From Piezodorus guildinii (Eukaryota; Arthropoda; Insecta; Hemiptera; Pentatomidae), in contig CM041298.1 in assembly GCA_023052935.1 (NCBI GenBank), positions 50,149,313-50,213,312 on the forward strand: a DNA stretch of 64,000 nucleotides, given 5' to 3'. The position numbers and the translations under genes are program-made. The notes beneath the pieces were generated by a model that saw only the letters and a program-made list of their open reading frames with translations, was not told the origin of the DNA and searched no databases. This document shows positions 21,839 through 64,000 of the stretch, one piece after another. Positions within the stretch are counted from its first letter, which is position 1, and the number at the start of each line of letters is the position of its first letter.

Positions 21839-23124
21839 CATGTGTTGCATGCAGTAAATATTTTTTTGAAAACTGGCTAGCAATAAATAGAGAGCTAAAA
21901 AAAATTCATGCCTGACCAATCAATATTTGGAAGAGATAATATTTAAAAAAACAGTTTGATTATTAGGGAAACAAAGAAATGCAATTTTTTCCATACTAGT
22001 ATATTTTTCAGCATGGATGTACATGTAAAAAATGGTAAGCACATCTCACAGACACATAAAACTTATACTTAGAAAGTAAACAATATCTTACTGACATCAA
22101 TCTATGATTACATTTGTTTTGAAAGAACAGAAATCATGATTAATATATCTTACATTTGTCTGTACAAAAGTTCTTATAATGTTTTGCTTTTATAATTTTA
22201 ATTTCTTAAACCATATACTTGTAAATATTTGTGCTATACCTTTAGAAGGGATATACCTTGAAAACTTTTGTTGTGTTTTTTAAAACGATAAAATGCATTA
22301 ATACTTAGATAGAAACGGTAGATATACAAATGATAAAAAATAAATAAGATTGATTTATTGTCTATTTCTAAATTAAATGCTTTTATTTTAAAATTTATAT
22401 TCATAGGGGCATCATGATAGCTATAGAAACACCAGTAACTTACTCACACATGCATTTCTTACAGTTTGTTCACATTAAAAACCCATATTTCACTATATAT
22501 AAATTTCAAGTTAAATTGAAGTTACCAACCCAAAAATTGAAGAAAATAATAGTAATATTGAATTATTAAAAAAAAAAGAAGGTAAATAACAGATTTAAAA
22601 AATAAGAACAATTTTTTTTTTTTAATTTTGAATAAGTACAATAAAAAAAATCAGTGTGAGCAAGATCCTTAGTTTAACCTATTAATTTTATTTTTAAAAA
22701 CATTTATATTTTTCAAAGTTTCATTCATTCAAGTTTCATGTTTCCAATTTGAAGAACAAAGTTCTAGGATAGGAAAAATAATGGGGATAGTTGGTTAGAA
22801 AATGATTCAAAATAATAAAAATATCCAGATTGATCATATACTTACTAAAACCATGGAACAGTTATTATAATTACCAAAGTTGTTTATAATCATCGTTAAA
22901 GAACATTGTTATCAATTTCCGGCTCAATTGTGGCACTACTTTTATACGCATGATATACCACACAGTTAGATGTGATTATAACAATAATATAGAACCCCAA
23001 TTCTACTCTTCTTCAAAATGGTAAGGTAATCTATGGTAAGAATAACATGTAATTCAACTAATTATCAAGCAGACATTTGAAACTAGCATCTAAAACCTGT
23101 GAAACATTGTCGCACTCATCAGCT
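21839..23124. other. intergenic AT-rich DNA
   Basis: No gene, repeat or RNA signal that I can support on either strand. Confidence 0.5.
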
Positions 23125-24627
23125 GTAATTAGGTGCTCCAAGCTTACCTCCTTTTTAAGGCTGCGCTACACTGCGAGAGAACAGGTTGGTGAAAATTTGT
23201 GAGATTTGGTGATAATGAAATATCATACACTCTCGCATACTTTCAACATATAGATATTCAATTACCGCATTTTATATAAAACTTTATCATTTATTTTTTT
23301 AAACTTTTATAATGAATAATGTTTAATTTTTTAAAATAGATTTTATACATTAAAAAAAAATGTTTTTATAATGAGTCTGTTACACTTGTTTGTTTTGATA
23401 TAACATTATTATTTAGTTTTTTCTTTTATCTTTTTTTAAAAATAATATTTAATAATATTATAGGATTTTTAAAAAGTAATATTTGATGTTGTTATCCAAA
23501 TGTATTTTTTGTTTTATTATTTTCAATAATGAACCTTTGTAATTGACCTGAAATTACGAAAAAAAATTACGTTTCAAGATGTGTAGAACCCGAATAACGA
23601 AAAAAAAAAAATCCGTTTATCCGCCTTACACCATCCATAGTATTTCTCCGAAACTATTGGACCAACATTTTTGAAATTTGCCACAAAAATACTAGGGCAT
23701 GCAACGATGATCCTAATGCCTAGATGTTGATATCAGCTGGTTATTCTTAAAATGACGGCCGATTAAATGTGATTTAATTCAATAACTCAGTTATTTATAA
23801 ATATAGAAAAAAAATGTATTAGTGTTTTTAAACCTAAAAACTGCGAATAATTATAATAATAATAGCCGCAAAAAAAGAAAATAAAAAAATTGAAATTTTA
23901 AAGAAATCGAAAAGACTTCTGAGATCAAGACAACCAGATGAACAAAGAGAAGAAAAAAACAACAAAATCTTGTATGGTCAAGCTACAACTTATAAGGGAT
24001 CTGACTCCCTAAAGACTTGGTTATTATTGATGATAGAGAAAAAATGTAAGGTGTTCTGGAATCAGGGAATTTTATTTGAATTATTTGAATGGAAATAAAA
24101 TAATAGGAAATAGTAACGCAGTCTAGAATAAATGGTTTTGGTTTATTATTTTCAATAAGGTATTGTAACCGACCAAAAAAAAAATCCGTTTCTCCTTATA
24201 ATTAATTAAATAAATACCATCTTTTTCTGTTTTTAGTGTCATTCCATAGAGAATTAAATTTTCAGCAAAATGAAAAAAGAATCATTGAAATCGGTTAAGA
24301 ACTAGCATAGATATAGCATTTTGAAATTAGCAGTGGTAATAAGCTATTTTCCTTTGAATTATTTATTGCTTTTCATATTACTTAATTACCTGTCAAGAGC
24401 TATATAAACAGTTATACCATAATATTGTTATTTATTGTTATTGTTATTTGGAAATAATAAACCATAGTGTAACAATTTGCAACGTTTTTAAATATGCCTT
24501 CCTCCTCTCCCGTAAATTTTTTGAGCTTACGCAATACCTAGCTCTCATAAATTTTCACCTGCCTTTTTTTTCACTGTGTAATGGGGCCTTAATTTAAAAA
24601 GGGGGCAAGCTTGGAGCACCTAGTTAC
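23125..24627. mobile_element. long-TIR non-autonomous DNA element, 1.5 kb
   Basis: The ends are GTAATTAGGTGCTCCAAGCT and, reversed, GTAACTAGGTGCTCCAAGCT. Similarity continues with gaps through CTTTTTAA, CACTG or CACAGTG, and GGTGAAAATTT, for roughly 80 bases of terminal inverted repeat. No coding frame is present. Interior blocks around 23505-23630 and 24130-24480 (CAATAATGAACCTTTGTAAT, AAAATCCGTTTCTCC, TATTTGGAAATAATA) recur near 50640-51000 and 51530-51800. The superfamily is unknown and no clean target duplication is seen. Confidence 0.75.
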
Positions 24628-27600
24628 CAAAAAAGACACTAGATACCGCTGGTGAGAAGGAACATTTTTCATGGATTTTAGACGCTAGTTATTTGAAAAG
24701 GGTTCATTGATGATTACTATTGCTAAACTAAAAATGGAACAACCGTGAGTGCTGAGTCTTTAGAATAACGGAGAGTAGTTACAATTATATCAGCCCTATG
24801 CTCCATAATAAATTCCATCCACTTCAACCGATTGTAAACATGAAAAACTAATAAAGAGGGATGATGAACACATTTTCTAGGCTGTGATAAAATTATAATA
24901 AAAATTGTAAAAAAGTATAGTTTAGATTCATGAGATCAGTTATATAAAATATGCTTGAAAATTATTGATGTAAATTCTAATATTTAGAGTACTTATGGAG
25001 TGAGGTTCATATTAAATTGTTGATTTTTAATTAAACTGATGTTTGATATTGTAGAACTACAGTCAATGCATTTAGATTATAATTGGTCAGAAATAAAACT
25101 AAAATTTTCTGAAAATAATTGAAATATCCATAAACAGAACTGTGATAAACCGTATGACCAAACATGTCAGAAATATGTATGAATGGTCCAACCTTATAAT
25201 TATATAACATGCATAAAAATCCAAATAACTGTTCCACCATCCAATAATACTGTTTAAAATCTCTTATAATTTTTTTTCCTATTAACAGGCTAAACTGGTC
25301 AGGCATTAACAAAAAAAATAATGGTAATGTACACACATAGAACATTTTTAATAACCTTAATATTTTATCACATTTAAGAGTGATATAATTTTCATTATAA
25401 ATATATACTTAAACATTTAAAATACATTATATTTTTTATTTATATATGTATCACTTTATTTGAAATTTATGGCCACATTTGATATGTATCTGATATGTAT
25501 TAGTGATGCATTTTTTTTTTTTAAATTAACAATTTGGTTTCTATAACATTGAATAGCATCGAAAGAAATAAAATAGAATTTAAAGTATAAAAATATAACT
25601 ACAATAGCCGTAATAGTCATTATGAAAACTTTGATATATTTTTACATTTTTTTTTTATTATTTTAATTATAATAATTCAGTTGCATTTACAGTTTAGATA
25701 ATGAGTGTTCACTTGACATCTTGAAGGCTTAACATTTAATTCTAAAATACTAATACTTTGGATTCACTATAGAGAAGGTTTTCATTTTTTTAAGGTTTTC
25801 CCAAATTCTTTTTTTTTTTCAAAAGAAATGATGGGTTAAGTAACAAGTTCTCAAGGCAACACAAAGTAGCATATTAAACAGCATGTAGGCCAAGCCAAAG
25901 CTTTCTAATCTATTTTTATACAACCAACCATACAAACTAATTATTCTTAAATACATATGATTATCCATTTAGTATATAGATATAAAACTGTCATGATAAA
26001 ATTCATTGTAACAATTTATGTTATTCTTATTGTTAGTAAAATACTTTACATAAAGAGTTTAAATATTGTACTGAATCAATATATATTTATCTCATGTACT
26101 TATAAAATTGCAAATATATATTTATCTACAATTATTTTTAAATAGAAATATTTTGATATGACATTTTTTCAAGAAAAATAAGCTATTTAAATTCTTTATT
26201 GTACTTCGATTTAAATAACACGAGCTTTTTCCCTTATTGTCTCACCCTAAGTACATTTGAGATAAGACATCATCAAACTTATTATTAGCAGGTAAATAAC
26301 TTTGATGAGGTGTTTCTCCTTAATCCTTCAGTAAAAATTTCTTAATTGATTTTCAATTTTTTTCATTTACATTATTTCAAAACAATGCTATTTTTATTAT
26401 TATTATTATTATTTTTTACAGGGACAAAGATAAAGGTTGTTCATTAAATATATCATAACCCCAAAAATATCAATACTTTATGTAATAGATAAGTCAGTAA
26501 ACTTTTAACTGCAAAGATGACATAATACAGCAATCACAAAGAAGACATTTTTGTTTTTCCATCCGAATCAATTTAAATAAAATATTTTTAGTCTTTAAAT
26601 TTATTCATTGTAATCAATACATATGATTTGTCAACTTTGGAAATTAAATAGTAACTCAATTCAATAATCATTTTTAAAAAATAACCAAATGTTGTTACTT
26701 TTAGGAATCATATTTCAAGTTATGATTTAAAATGTAATTTCATAAAACAAATTTAAATGTCAGAATTGTTGTTATTGTTTTAATCGACTCTGACAAAACT
26801 GAGTATTCCATACATATCTAAATAACTTGACCAGAAAAATTACTGAAATTCATATGGTCTTTTAAGTTATGAAGTATTTAGTGAGTGATATAGGTAATTT
26901 TTTTAATAGTCAAAATTAATCATTTTAGATTGTTCAGATCACAGATTCATTATTTAAAATCTAGAAGTTTTTATCAGCTAAAACAGAAATGGAAAAAGTT
27001 TATATTTTAAAATTTCTTCAGAATATAACTGTCTGTATAAAAAATGAATTTTAGTAATATATAATTTAATATAAATATATGATCAATTATAAAAATTGAG
27101 CATATGAACTCTAGTCATGTGTTTTTAAAAGATACAACGTTTAATATGTTATAAAGTTCTGTATACTATTCACACAAGAGTTCATCTTCAGAAATAATCA
27201 ATTTTATACATTTTCTTAAGGAATACTTGAACTTTGGATACTGATGCCTAATTCAACATTTGAGCTATCATTTTTAAATTTTTTTTTTTTGTTTTTTAAA
27301 AACAAGCATATATATATATTTCAAAAAGATAATTAAATAACTATTTCCTTTTACAAAAATAATGAATTATTAGACTGAAGTCTGAAACTCTATTAGAATA
27401 TATATCTAAATATTATTTTTTTAAATTTTCTGTTTCTGATATGTATAATTTTCAGTTGTTAGAATTGCAGAAAGTCTATATCTAAAATACTGTTTCAGAT
27501 GATTACAAAAATTAGATTGCATGGTTGGTTCACATTTTACAAAGTATAAAATGTATTTTATTTATATATATAGTACATTTTTTCTAATATCTATTCGAGC

Positions 27601-30600
27601 AATGTTCATCGCATATAATGCCTCTATATATATACACCAATTTTTTTTTTTTTTTTTTTTTTTTTTAATGAAGTCTTTTACAGGTAACTTCAATTTGTCT
27701 ACTCAGGAAAATGATAATCTCTTCTAAGCATCTACATTAAGACAGCCTAATTTACACTATTTGGAAAACAAACAACAAAGAAATAAAACCTAAACAAATT
27801 AACACTCGTACCAGACCTTAAATAGATATTTGGCATATAAAAAAGGTTTGAAAAGCTTTACGTCAAAATATGCTCAATTTGGAGTAACTAAATCAACTAA
27901 CGTATATTCATTTAATATATTTAATTGTTTTAAATATATAAAATGTAACAGTTGAATTTTTAAATCCCAACCATTTTTATGTTTTTATCTAATTTTTATT
28001 TGCTATTAGTTCTTTAATAAGTATTTTGATATGTGGAAGTATTGATATGTTGCTTTTCCTTGTTAGCAAAGTTTGATTTATAAATTTTCATGTCCTTATT
28101 AATGATATAAAAATAATGTTTGATATGTTTCGTTTTTATATAAATACTCTTATTTATATTCAATTAGATAGAATATTATTTAAAGATATTCATTTTAAAA
28201 TATAATTTTTAATAAGAAAGAAAACTAGAAATAAATGTGTGCCTCAATGATATCCATTGGCTACGATATAACTGAAACAAAATTCTAGTCCATAAATATT
28301 TTAAAACTCCATTATATTCATTAGCTAAGTCACAACCTGTTGAAATATAAGTTTGATCAGGTTTTAATGGACTTCATATAAATTAATTAAATCATTATAA
28401 AACTTAAAATGTTAAATATTTAAACAATTAAAATAATCGATAACTAAATATAGTTTATAAATATATATCACAAATATCTATAAGCCATATAGATAGCCTA
28501 ACATGTATATTATGTATAAAAGGTAATATACAAATGTCATCTAATTTTTAATAAATATATAACTATGATAACAATTAAGCAACACCCACATTTTTAATTA
28601 TCATAATTATACTTATCATAAAACTAGCTTAATTATACACCGCTGATACCTTTGTAATGCATTTATATAACTATTGGCTCTAGGGAATAGGGATGGCCAA
28701 GCTTTTGACGGTTTAAGCACCAAATTTTATCATTTAAGTTAATATATGGCATACTTACTTTTTATTCTTTTATAAAACTTATAACCCTTCAAAAAATGGG
28801 AATGAGCATTTATATTGCAGTTAGAAATAATATAAATAAGTAAATAACTAAGAGGGTTACAGCAGGTCAGAATGGGAGCTTCATATAGAAGTTAAAATTA
28901 AAAAATAAAGATAGCTATGCCACATTTCATCATACAATGAATTAATTCTGGTGCATTCGCTCTAGCTTGGCCAACCCAGCTTTTGCTATCCAAAACTTTT
29001 ACAATTGGATTAATTTTCATATATGAGATAGATCACAATGGTACACTTTGCCCATTTTCTAGTTTACAAATTATTCTACATTAAAGAAAATATATTCTAT
29101 TGAAAGAAACATCATCTACAAGCATATAGTGCTCTTCATTACATACATCTTATACGATAGTATACAAACTTCAGTTAGGTAGCATCAAGTGGAATTTTCT
29201 ACAGGCACTAGGAATCTTATAGAAGTTTGATTTCTTTCTAAAGTGTGATTTGATTCTCATAAAAATACTAATTGACTGTGCGCTTGAAACCTACTTATTG
29301 TGCGAATTCATTTGGTCTTTTGGCATATATGATTTAGCTATGCAATGCAGATGTTCAACTCGTCACATATTGCCACATTGTGAAAATTGAAAATAAAATG
29401 TTAATGTACTGCAGCAGCAATCCTAATTTACTTTTTGATATGTTTTTTTTTTTTTTTGTTACAAATTATTTTAACATGGACGGTAGGCATGAACAACCTA
29501 CATGCATACTTAAATCGGTCATTAGAGTTGTGTTATTTAAAAATTATGAATAGAAAGAGCTAGAAACAAAGTAATAATGAAATAGAAACAGTACTGACAT
29601 AACATCTATTTTCTTTAAACATCGACAGGGAAAAAAGGAAAAAATAAAATTTTAAAGTATATATACAATAAGCTAGGCCTTAATTTAGGACCAATCAGTG
29701 TAATAATCATTGGTTTACTTGAAATGAACATTTACAGATAAAGATAAGTCAGTAAGTAATAATGAAATTTCAGGGGTTGACTACAATTTAAACTTTCTAT
29801 AAACTATTTTATACTGAACCATAAACTCCTATTTATATGTTCTTTATTACATTAAATAAGAACATATAAAAAGCACTTCATAGTAATACTAATACAATTA
29901 TTTTTTTTAAAACTCTTTGTTGCCAAATAACAATTTTCTGTACTTTCTCTTACTTTAACTCATCATGTTTAAGCTTGGAAATAAAATCTAAAAATGCCTT
30001 AAATTTTACCATGTTCATTGAAATCATTAATTTATAACGACCCTTATTGTTTATTTTTTGACTAAATGAGATTTGATAGGGAAATACCTCTGTCTGTAAC
30101 CATTATAAACAGAATCAATGGTGTTTGAAACAATTATTGATCAAAGAATTCATATAGTTTTTGTAAAATTCAAAATTATTTATTAACACTCCATTGACAA
30201 CCAACTTGGTTTCTAAAATTTTATTTTATATTAAAAGCGGCATAGAAAAGTACTTTTATAATTTAAAAACCTTTGCTAGTAGAAGGTCAAACCTAAAAAA
30301 ATGGATCAGTGAAATTAATTTAATCAAAGATTTTCTCGTAATTACTTATTTTAATAATATAATATTTCAATAAAATGAGTTTTACATATTTAGAAATAAA
30401 ATTAGCCCCTGATATTTTTTCTATTACAAAATGACTCATACATTTATATGTACACACAAACATCATGTGATGACTGTAAGAAACATAAAAAAAAAAAAAC
30501 AATGAAAATTCCATCAACATAAAGTAGGTTCTGAATAATTTTTTAATGACTATTATACAGCACATTAAGTTCAATATTGAGCTAATAGTTATTGTTAAAT

Positions 30601-31500
30601 GGTTCCAGATTGTCCTGAATGTTCCCTACAATTAATTAGGCGTATAATATACCGTGTCATATTGGACAATTTCACATATATTTATACATAAAATAATATA
30701 GAATATGTATATACATGTATATATATTAATAAATAAATGTATATACATTCTATATAAATTGATAAAGTGAGCAATTCTAAATATTTTGGATGTTTGGGGT
30801 TTGAATATAATAAAAAGAAAAATTCGATAGAGTATGAAAATATGTTTTTCCATAAAAGTTGCTGTCTCACTATCATGGAATCCTTCAATTTACTCCATTA
30901 TAAGTATGCATAATAGGATATACAGCAGACTCATTTAATTTTCCATTTTTTTTTTTTTTTTACTCTTATCTATTAAATCTGTCATTAATACTTTACATCA
31001 AAAGAATCTTTTTACAGTATTTTCAGTGTTAAAGCATCTATTTGAAAATTAATAAAACAACTAAATTATATTAATATACTCACACAGATTATTTCCGTAC
31101 ATACTATTTCAGTTATTTCAGTATCAAGTAGCCACATAGATAAGGTTATATAGCTAAGTCCAACAAATAATTTTAGTGAAAATACGAGTACAGATACCCT
31201 GAAAGTACACTATTGTAAGCTACATTTAACAGTTAATCTTACATCTAAATATACTGACATGTATATATTAACACATATTAATTGATATCTTCCTACGTTC
31301 ATAAAAATATTTTAATGATATGCCACATATAGCTTTCAAAATATAAATCCATCAATGCATTTAACATTTTTATATGTATAATTTTTTTTTTTTTTTTTTT
31401 TTAGATTTTTAAATATATTTTAATGAGGTATAGCAAGATATTGCAAATGCTTATGAAGGACACGAGAGCAATCGTTACATTTAAGGATATGTATGCATTG
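24628..31500. other. intergenic AT-rich DNA between the two convergent genes
   Basis: About 7 kb without a supported gene, recognisable transposon or structured RNA. There is a T-run at 27636-27666 and short AT runs. The long Ace 3'UTR may extend into the right part, but no minus-strand polyadenylation signal stands out. Confidence 0.45.
27636..27666. repeat. poly(T) run
   Basis: About 30 consecutive T without a recognisable retroposon body beside it. Confidence 0.8.
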
Positions 31501-31567
31501 CTTCTGATATGCTTTGATATCACAAATTAGATAACCTAGTTTGGTTTTGTAGCTTCTATTATCTGCA
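31480..31567 (-). other. candidate extra or alternative 3' exon of Ace
   Basis: On the minus strand a good acceptor, TTCCTTTATTGCAG, ends at 31568 and is followed by ATAATAGAAGCTACAAAACC. A weak donor, TAT then GTAAAA, overlaps the last codons of Ace. Splicing there would replace the final residues by a short tail ending at a TAG. Equally, this may be only an untranslated exon or chance. Transcript data are needed to decide. Confidence 0.25.
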
Positions 31568-31721
31568 ATAAAGGAAGGAATTAGTTATATTTCTTCATAA
31601 AACAATCAATAAAATATACCCTTTCCATGTCACGCTGATGGCCTTAGCCTGAAGCTATTGTGCATCGGCTACTCTAGGCCCTATGCGTGCTGTGCTCGTC
31701 ACTAAGGATCTTCAAATCTAT

Positions 31722-61502
<29,781 letters not shown>

Positions 61503-61758
61503 CTACGGCAGAGCAGAGCTTACCATCAGTTCGGCCCTTCTTTGCCTCTAGATAAACATTATCTTGAGGATATTATAGATTATTTATTAATAAAGATGAG
61601 CATAAGCGCAAAAAGTGGCGTGAAAATTAATTTGATTTGTGATGAATACTATCCTAAGAATAACACAAGTGTATAACATAAATGATATTTGTAGACTTCA
61701 GTACAGAAATGGGTCACATTTGGTAATGCTTTGTAGTATACTGGAAGGAGTTGGAATA

Positions 61759-62816
61759 ACAGGTGTAGAAGTATGAAACTGGCATTTCTTTGCAGATAGT
61801 GCTCACCATCAGCTTAAAGACCGTGAGGCCGCTTCGGTAGCGCCATCTTCTCCCTCTAACAGCTGAGGAAGTTTGTCAACACACAATAATCTAAGTTTCA
61901 TACACCCATATATTTTTCTATAATCTCAAACATTGTCGATTTTTGTGCCTACGAACTATTTTGCGGACAGCATGGTTTTCTGTTATCTTTTGAAAAAAAC
62001 TGCTGCAGAATCGCATAGAATGCTTGTCGAAACAAACGGTGAACATACTCTTGGTGAAACTCAATGCTTTGAGTGGTTTAAACAATTTAAAACTGATGAT
62101 TTGTGAATGGTAACCACATGAACTGAATTTAAGACAGCAAGAAAATCGAAAAAAACACTAGTCAGAGTTGCTCTTCAGATGTAAAAGAAAATAATATCTT
62201 CATCGAATAGTGAGAGGTGATGAAAAGTAGATATATTTTCAGAATCCTAAGCGTCATAAATCATAGGTGAACCCAGGAAAACCGTCAACATCCATTGTCA
62301 AGACCAAGTCGTTTTGGAAAGAAAACAATGCTGTGCGTTTGGTGGGATCAAAAGGGTTTAATATATTATGAGCTACTAAAACCTGGAGAAACCGTTAACA
62401 CTGGTCGCTAAAAACGACAAATGATTAACATCATTAACAATAACATAAAGGCATTTTGCTTCATTATAATGCCCCTTCATACACAGCAAAACGGGTCGCG
62501 GATACCATCAAGGCGTTCAAATGAAAAATACTAGTGCATGCGGCTTATTCTCCAGACTTCCGTCTGATTACCATCTATTCACATCATTGGGACATGCACT
62601 CGGCGAACAACACTTCAATTCATATGAAAATTGGTCAACAACTGGTTCTCTTTAAAGGAAGAATTGTTTTTGGCGTGGCATTCATAACTTGCCGAAGAGG
62701 TGGGGAAAATGTATAAATTCCAATGGAGACTGTTTTGAATGAAATTGTTTTATAATTTTCAAATTACAGACGTGAAATGATTAATGAAATTTCTCTTTTC
62801 ATACTTCTGCACCTGC
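61759..62816 (+). mobile_element. mariner transposon (M6), both ends present, decayed
   Basis: It is bounded by TA with ends ACAGGTGTAGAAGTATGAAA and, reversed, GCAGGTGCAGAAGTATGAAA, similar in style to the Mos1-type inverted repeat. The N-terminus reads MVFCYLLKKTAAESHRMLVE then LGETQCFEWFKQFK from 61972. Later scraps include RLVGSKGFN-like and LLKPGETV. Many stops and indels; the catalytic motifs are no longer readable. It lies upstream of Ace exon a, inside the gene's next intron. Confidence 0.82.
61972..62106 (+). pseudogene. mariner transposase N-terminal remnant in M6
   Basis: Forty-four codons from ATG give the first helix-turn-helix (KTAAESHRMLVETNGEHTLG and then ETQCFEWFKQFKTDD) before a stop. 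The remainder of the gene is scattered over three frames to about 62730. Confidence 0.75.
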
Positions 62817-63640
62817 TACATTATTACATAATTTTAGGAATATTAGGTATTAATAATAATAAGTCGCTGTCGGTAAAATATGGAAGGGTGCTTATAGCTA
62901 TTATCTGCTATATGCTTATAGCTATATCTGGCTTATCTCTCCCACACTACCTCAGAAACCGAAGCACGATGTCAAACCAGCTCCGACGTAAACCAGATAG
63001 AAAAGAGTCTGGACGAATCATGGTCAAGAGGGACATTAAGTAAATTAGCTGAAGAGTGGTGAAGCCGAATGATAAAGGATGAAGCAAAAAAGTGATGCCT
63101 AAGACGAATTCCACTTTCGCCGCTATGTACTAGTTAGCTAAGAGTCCTAACTTCCCCTCACGTACATTTTCATGTAATATTGGGTGGCAAACATATATAT
63201 TATATATATTGTGTTCAAATTTTTCAATACAAAAAAAATAAAAGCCAAAATATAAAAATCGGTCATCAATAAAAGGATATTTTATGTCATGTAGAACATC
63301 CCCGCCTAATTTCATATCAATTAGTATGCAGCTATTTCAAGTAGATATATAGTTCGATTGAGTTGTGCAACGTTCACTGCTCTTAATCGAATGTCGAGAC
63401 TGCGGAGAAACTAATTCGATTTATTTCTGATGTAAATGGACACAAAATGGACTAGTTAATAGTCAGCAGTCCTGGATTACCACGCAGAATCGGGAATGAT
63501 CTTCAACGGTCAACAGTAGTTGCGAATTCCTATTTAAAATAACTATCAAAGATTCTTTACTCATATATAAGAAGGTGATTGGCCAATAATATGAACAATT
63601 ATTATCAACTTTAAAAATCTAATATATCTTTTATCCCAAC
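62817..63640. other. Ace intron, nothing recognised
   Basis: Short open frames exist, but no motif, repeat or RNA signal could be supported. Confidence 0.4.
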
Positions 63641-63643
63641 AAA

Positions 63644-64000
63644 TTATCTTTACCCTTCGTCGAAAACCAATGGCATCCTGCCCTTCAGTGTCCTTTAATG
63701 ATGTTCCACTTGTCCTGGTTGAACAGATCCGCTGTCTAGGACTCCCGCTTGACAAACGTCTTACATAGAATCCGCAAACAAAACTGAAAAGACAAGAAAT
63801 TTCTCGCCGATTTCGGTTACTACAACCCTTACAAGACAGACACTCTAACCTTTTACTTAACTACTAAAGACTTATTTACATGACAATGATTAGGCCTACA
63901 GAGTTGAGGTTTGAGGGTCTACTGAACCATCAAACTCTTCCCATATCCAATCCAAAATCCTTAACGCTCCTAACTTTGTCACGAATAAAATCTTCCGCTA
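63644..64000 (+). mobile_element. Jockey-like retroposon fragment running off the right edge
   Basis: Plus-strand reading gives TLRRKPMASCPSVSFNDVPL, LGLPLDKRLT, KLKRQEISRRFRLLQPL, and near the edge a SNPKSLTLLTLSRIKS-like block. Each aligns to the frame at 59083-60678 in order (TLRRKSCPTVNFNS, LGFLLDKRLTWNP, LKRKELNRRFGQLYRLL). It is heavily damaged and of the same family in the opposite orientation. Confidence 0.75.

Noticed and set aside
23125..24627. Possible miRNA precursor from the inverted ends
   Set aside because: The arms are 1.3 kb apart and belong to a transposon-like TIR pair, not to a short hairpin.
27521..30888. Several 60-85 codon frames in the intergenic region
   Set aside because: They are rich in Phe, Ile, Tyr and Lys as expected from AT-rich DNA, with no motif, conservation clue or splice signals.
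63561..63755. Minus-strand 64-codon frame near the right edge
   Set aside because: It overlaps a plus-strand Jockey remnant that explains the sequence better.

Overview
The window is AT-rich animal DNA with spliced genes, long introns and many decayed transposons. It is almost certainly an insect. The clearest gene is the Drosophila-type acetylcholinesterase (Ace), and the repeats (several mariner subfamilies, Jockey, CR1/L2-like and RTE-like retroposons, tRNA-derived SINEs) fit an insect with a fairly large genome. Order and species cannot be fixed from the sequence alone. No bacterial-type features (operons, CRISPR arrays, ribosome binding sites) are present.

Layout: (1) 1-3261 is a mariner element, cut by the left edge, with a CR1/L2-like retroposon inserted in it. 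(2) 3796-18645 (+) is the 3' part of a very large single-pass membrane protein gene. Thirteen exons fit with consistent phases and GT-AG borders. They encode Thr/Tyr/Val-rich repeats, a long Pro-rich stretch, an EGF-like module, a SEA domain, two more EGF domains, a transmembrane helix and a roughly 290-residue cytoplasmic tail. One extra base near 4333 breaks the frame in the repeat region. The 3'UTR runs to about 19610. (3) 19611-31721 is intergenic, with a non-coding TIR repeat family (called alpha here), a 1.5 kb long-TIR element and several kb of plain AT-rich DNA. (4) 31722-61502 (-) is the C-terminal part of Ace in six exons. It carries the catalytic Glu and His; the Ser-bearing N-terminal half lies beyond the right edge. 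One Ace intron is about 22 kb and is a dense nest of transposons. (5) 61503-64000 lies in the next Ace intron and holds a decayed full-span mariner and a Jockey fragment running off the edge.

The two host genes converge tail to tail. Nothing suggests they work together: one is a neuromuscular serine hydrolase, the other a surface or matrix glycoprotein. The most notable structure is the alpha family: about 0.85 kb units with matching ends (CTTTCACTTACCT / AGGTAAGTGAAAG), a palindromic left end, no coding capacity, one head-to-head pair, and one copy split by a mariner whose transposase frame now reads into the repeat. I see no clearly new multi-gene system. The novelty here is in repeat families and in the structure of the large membrane protein.
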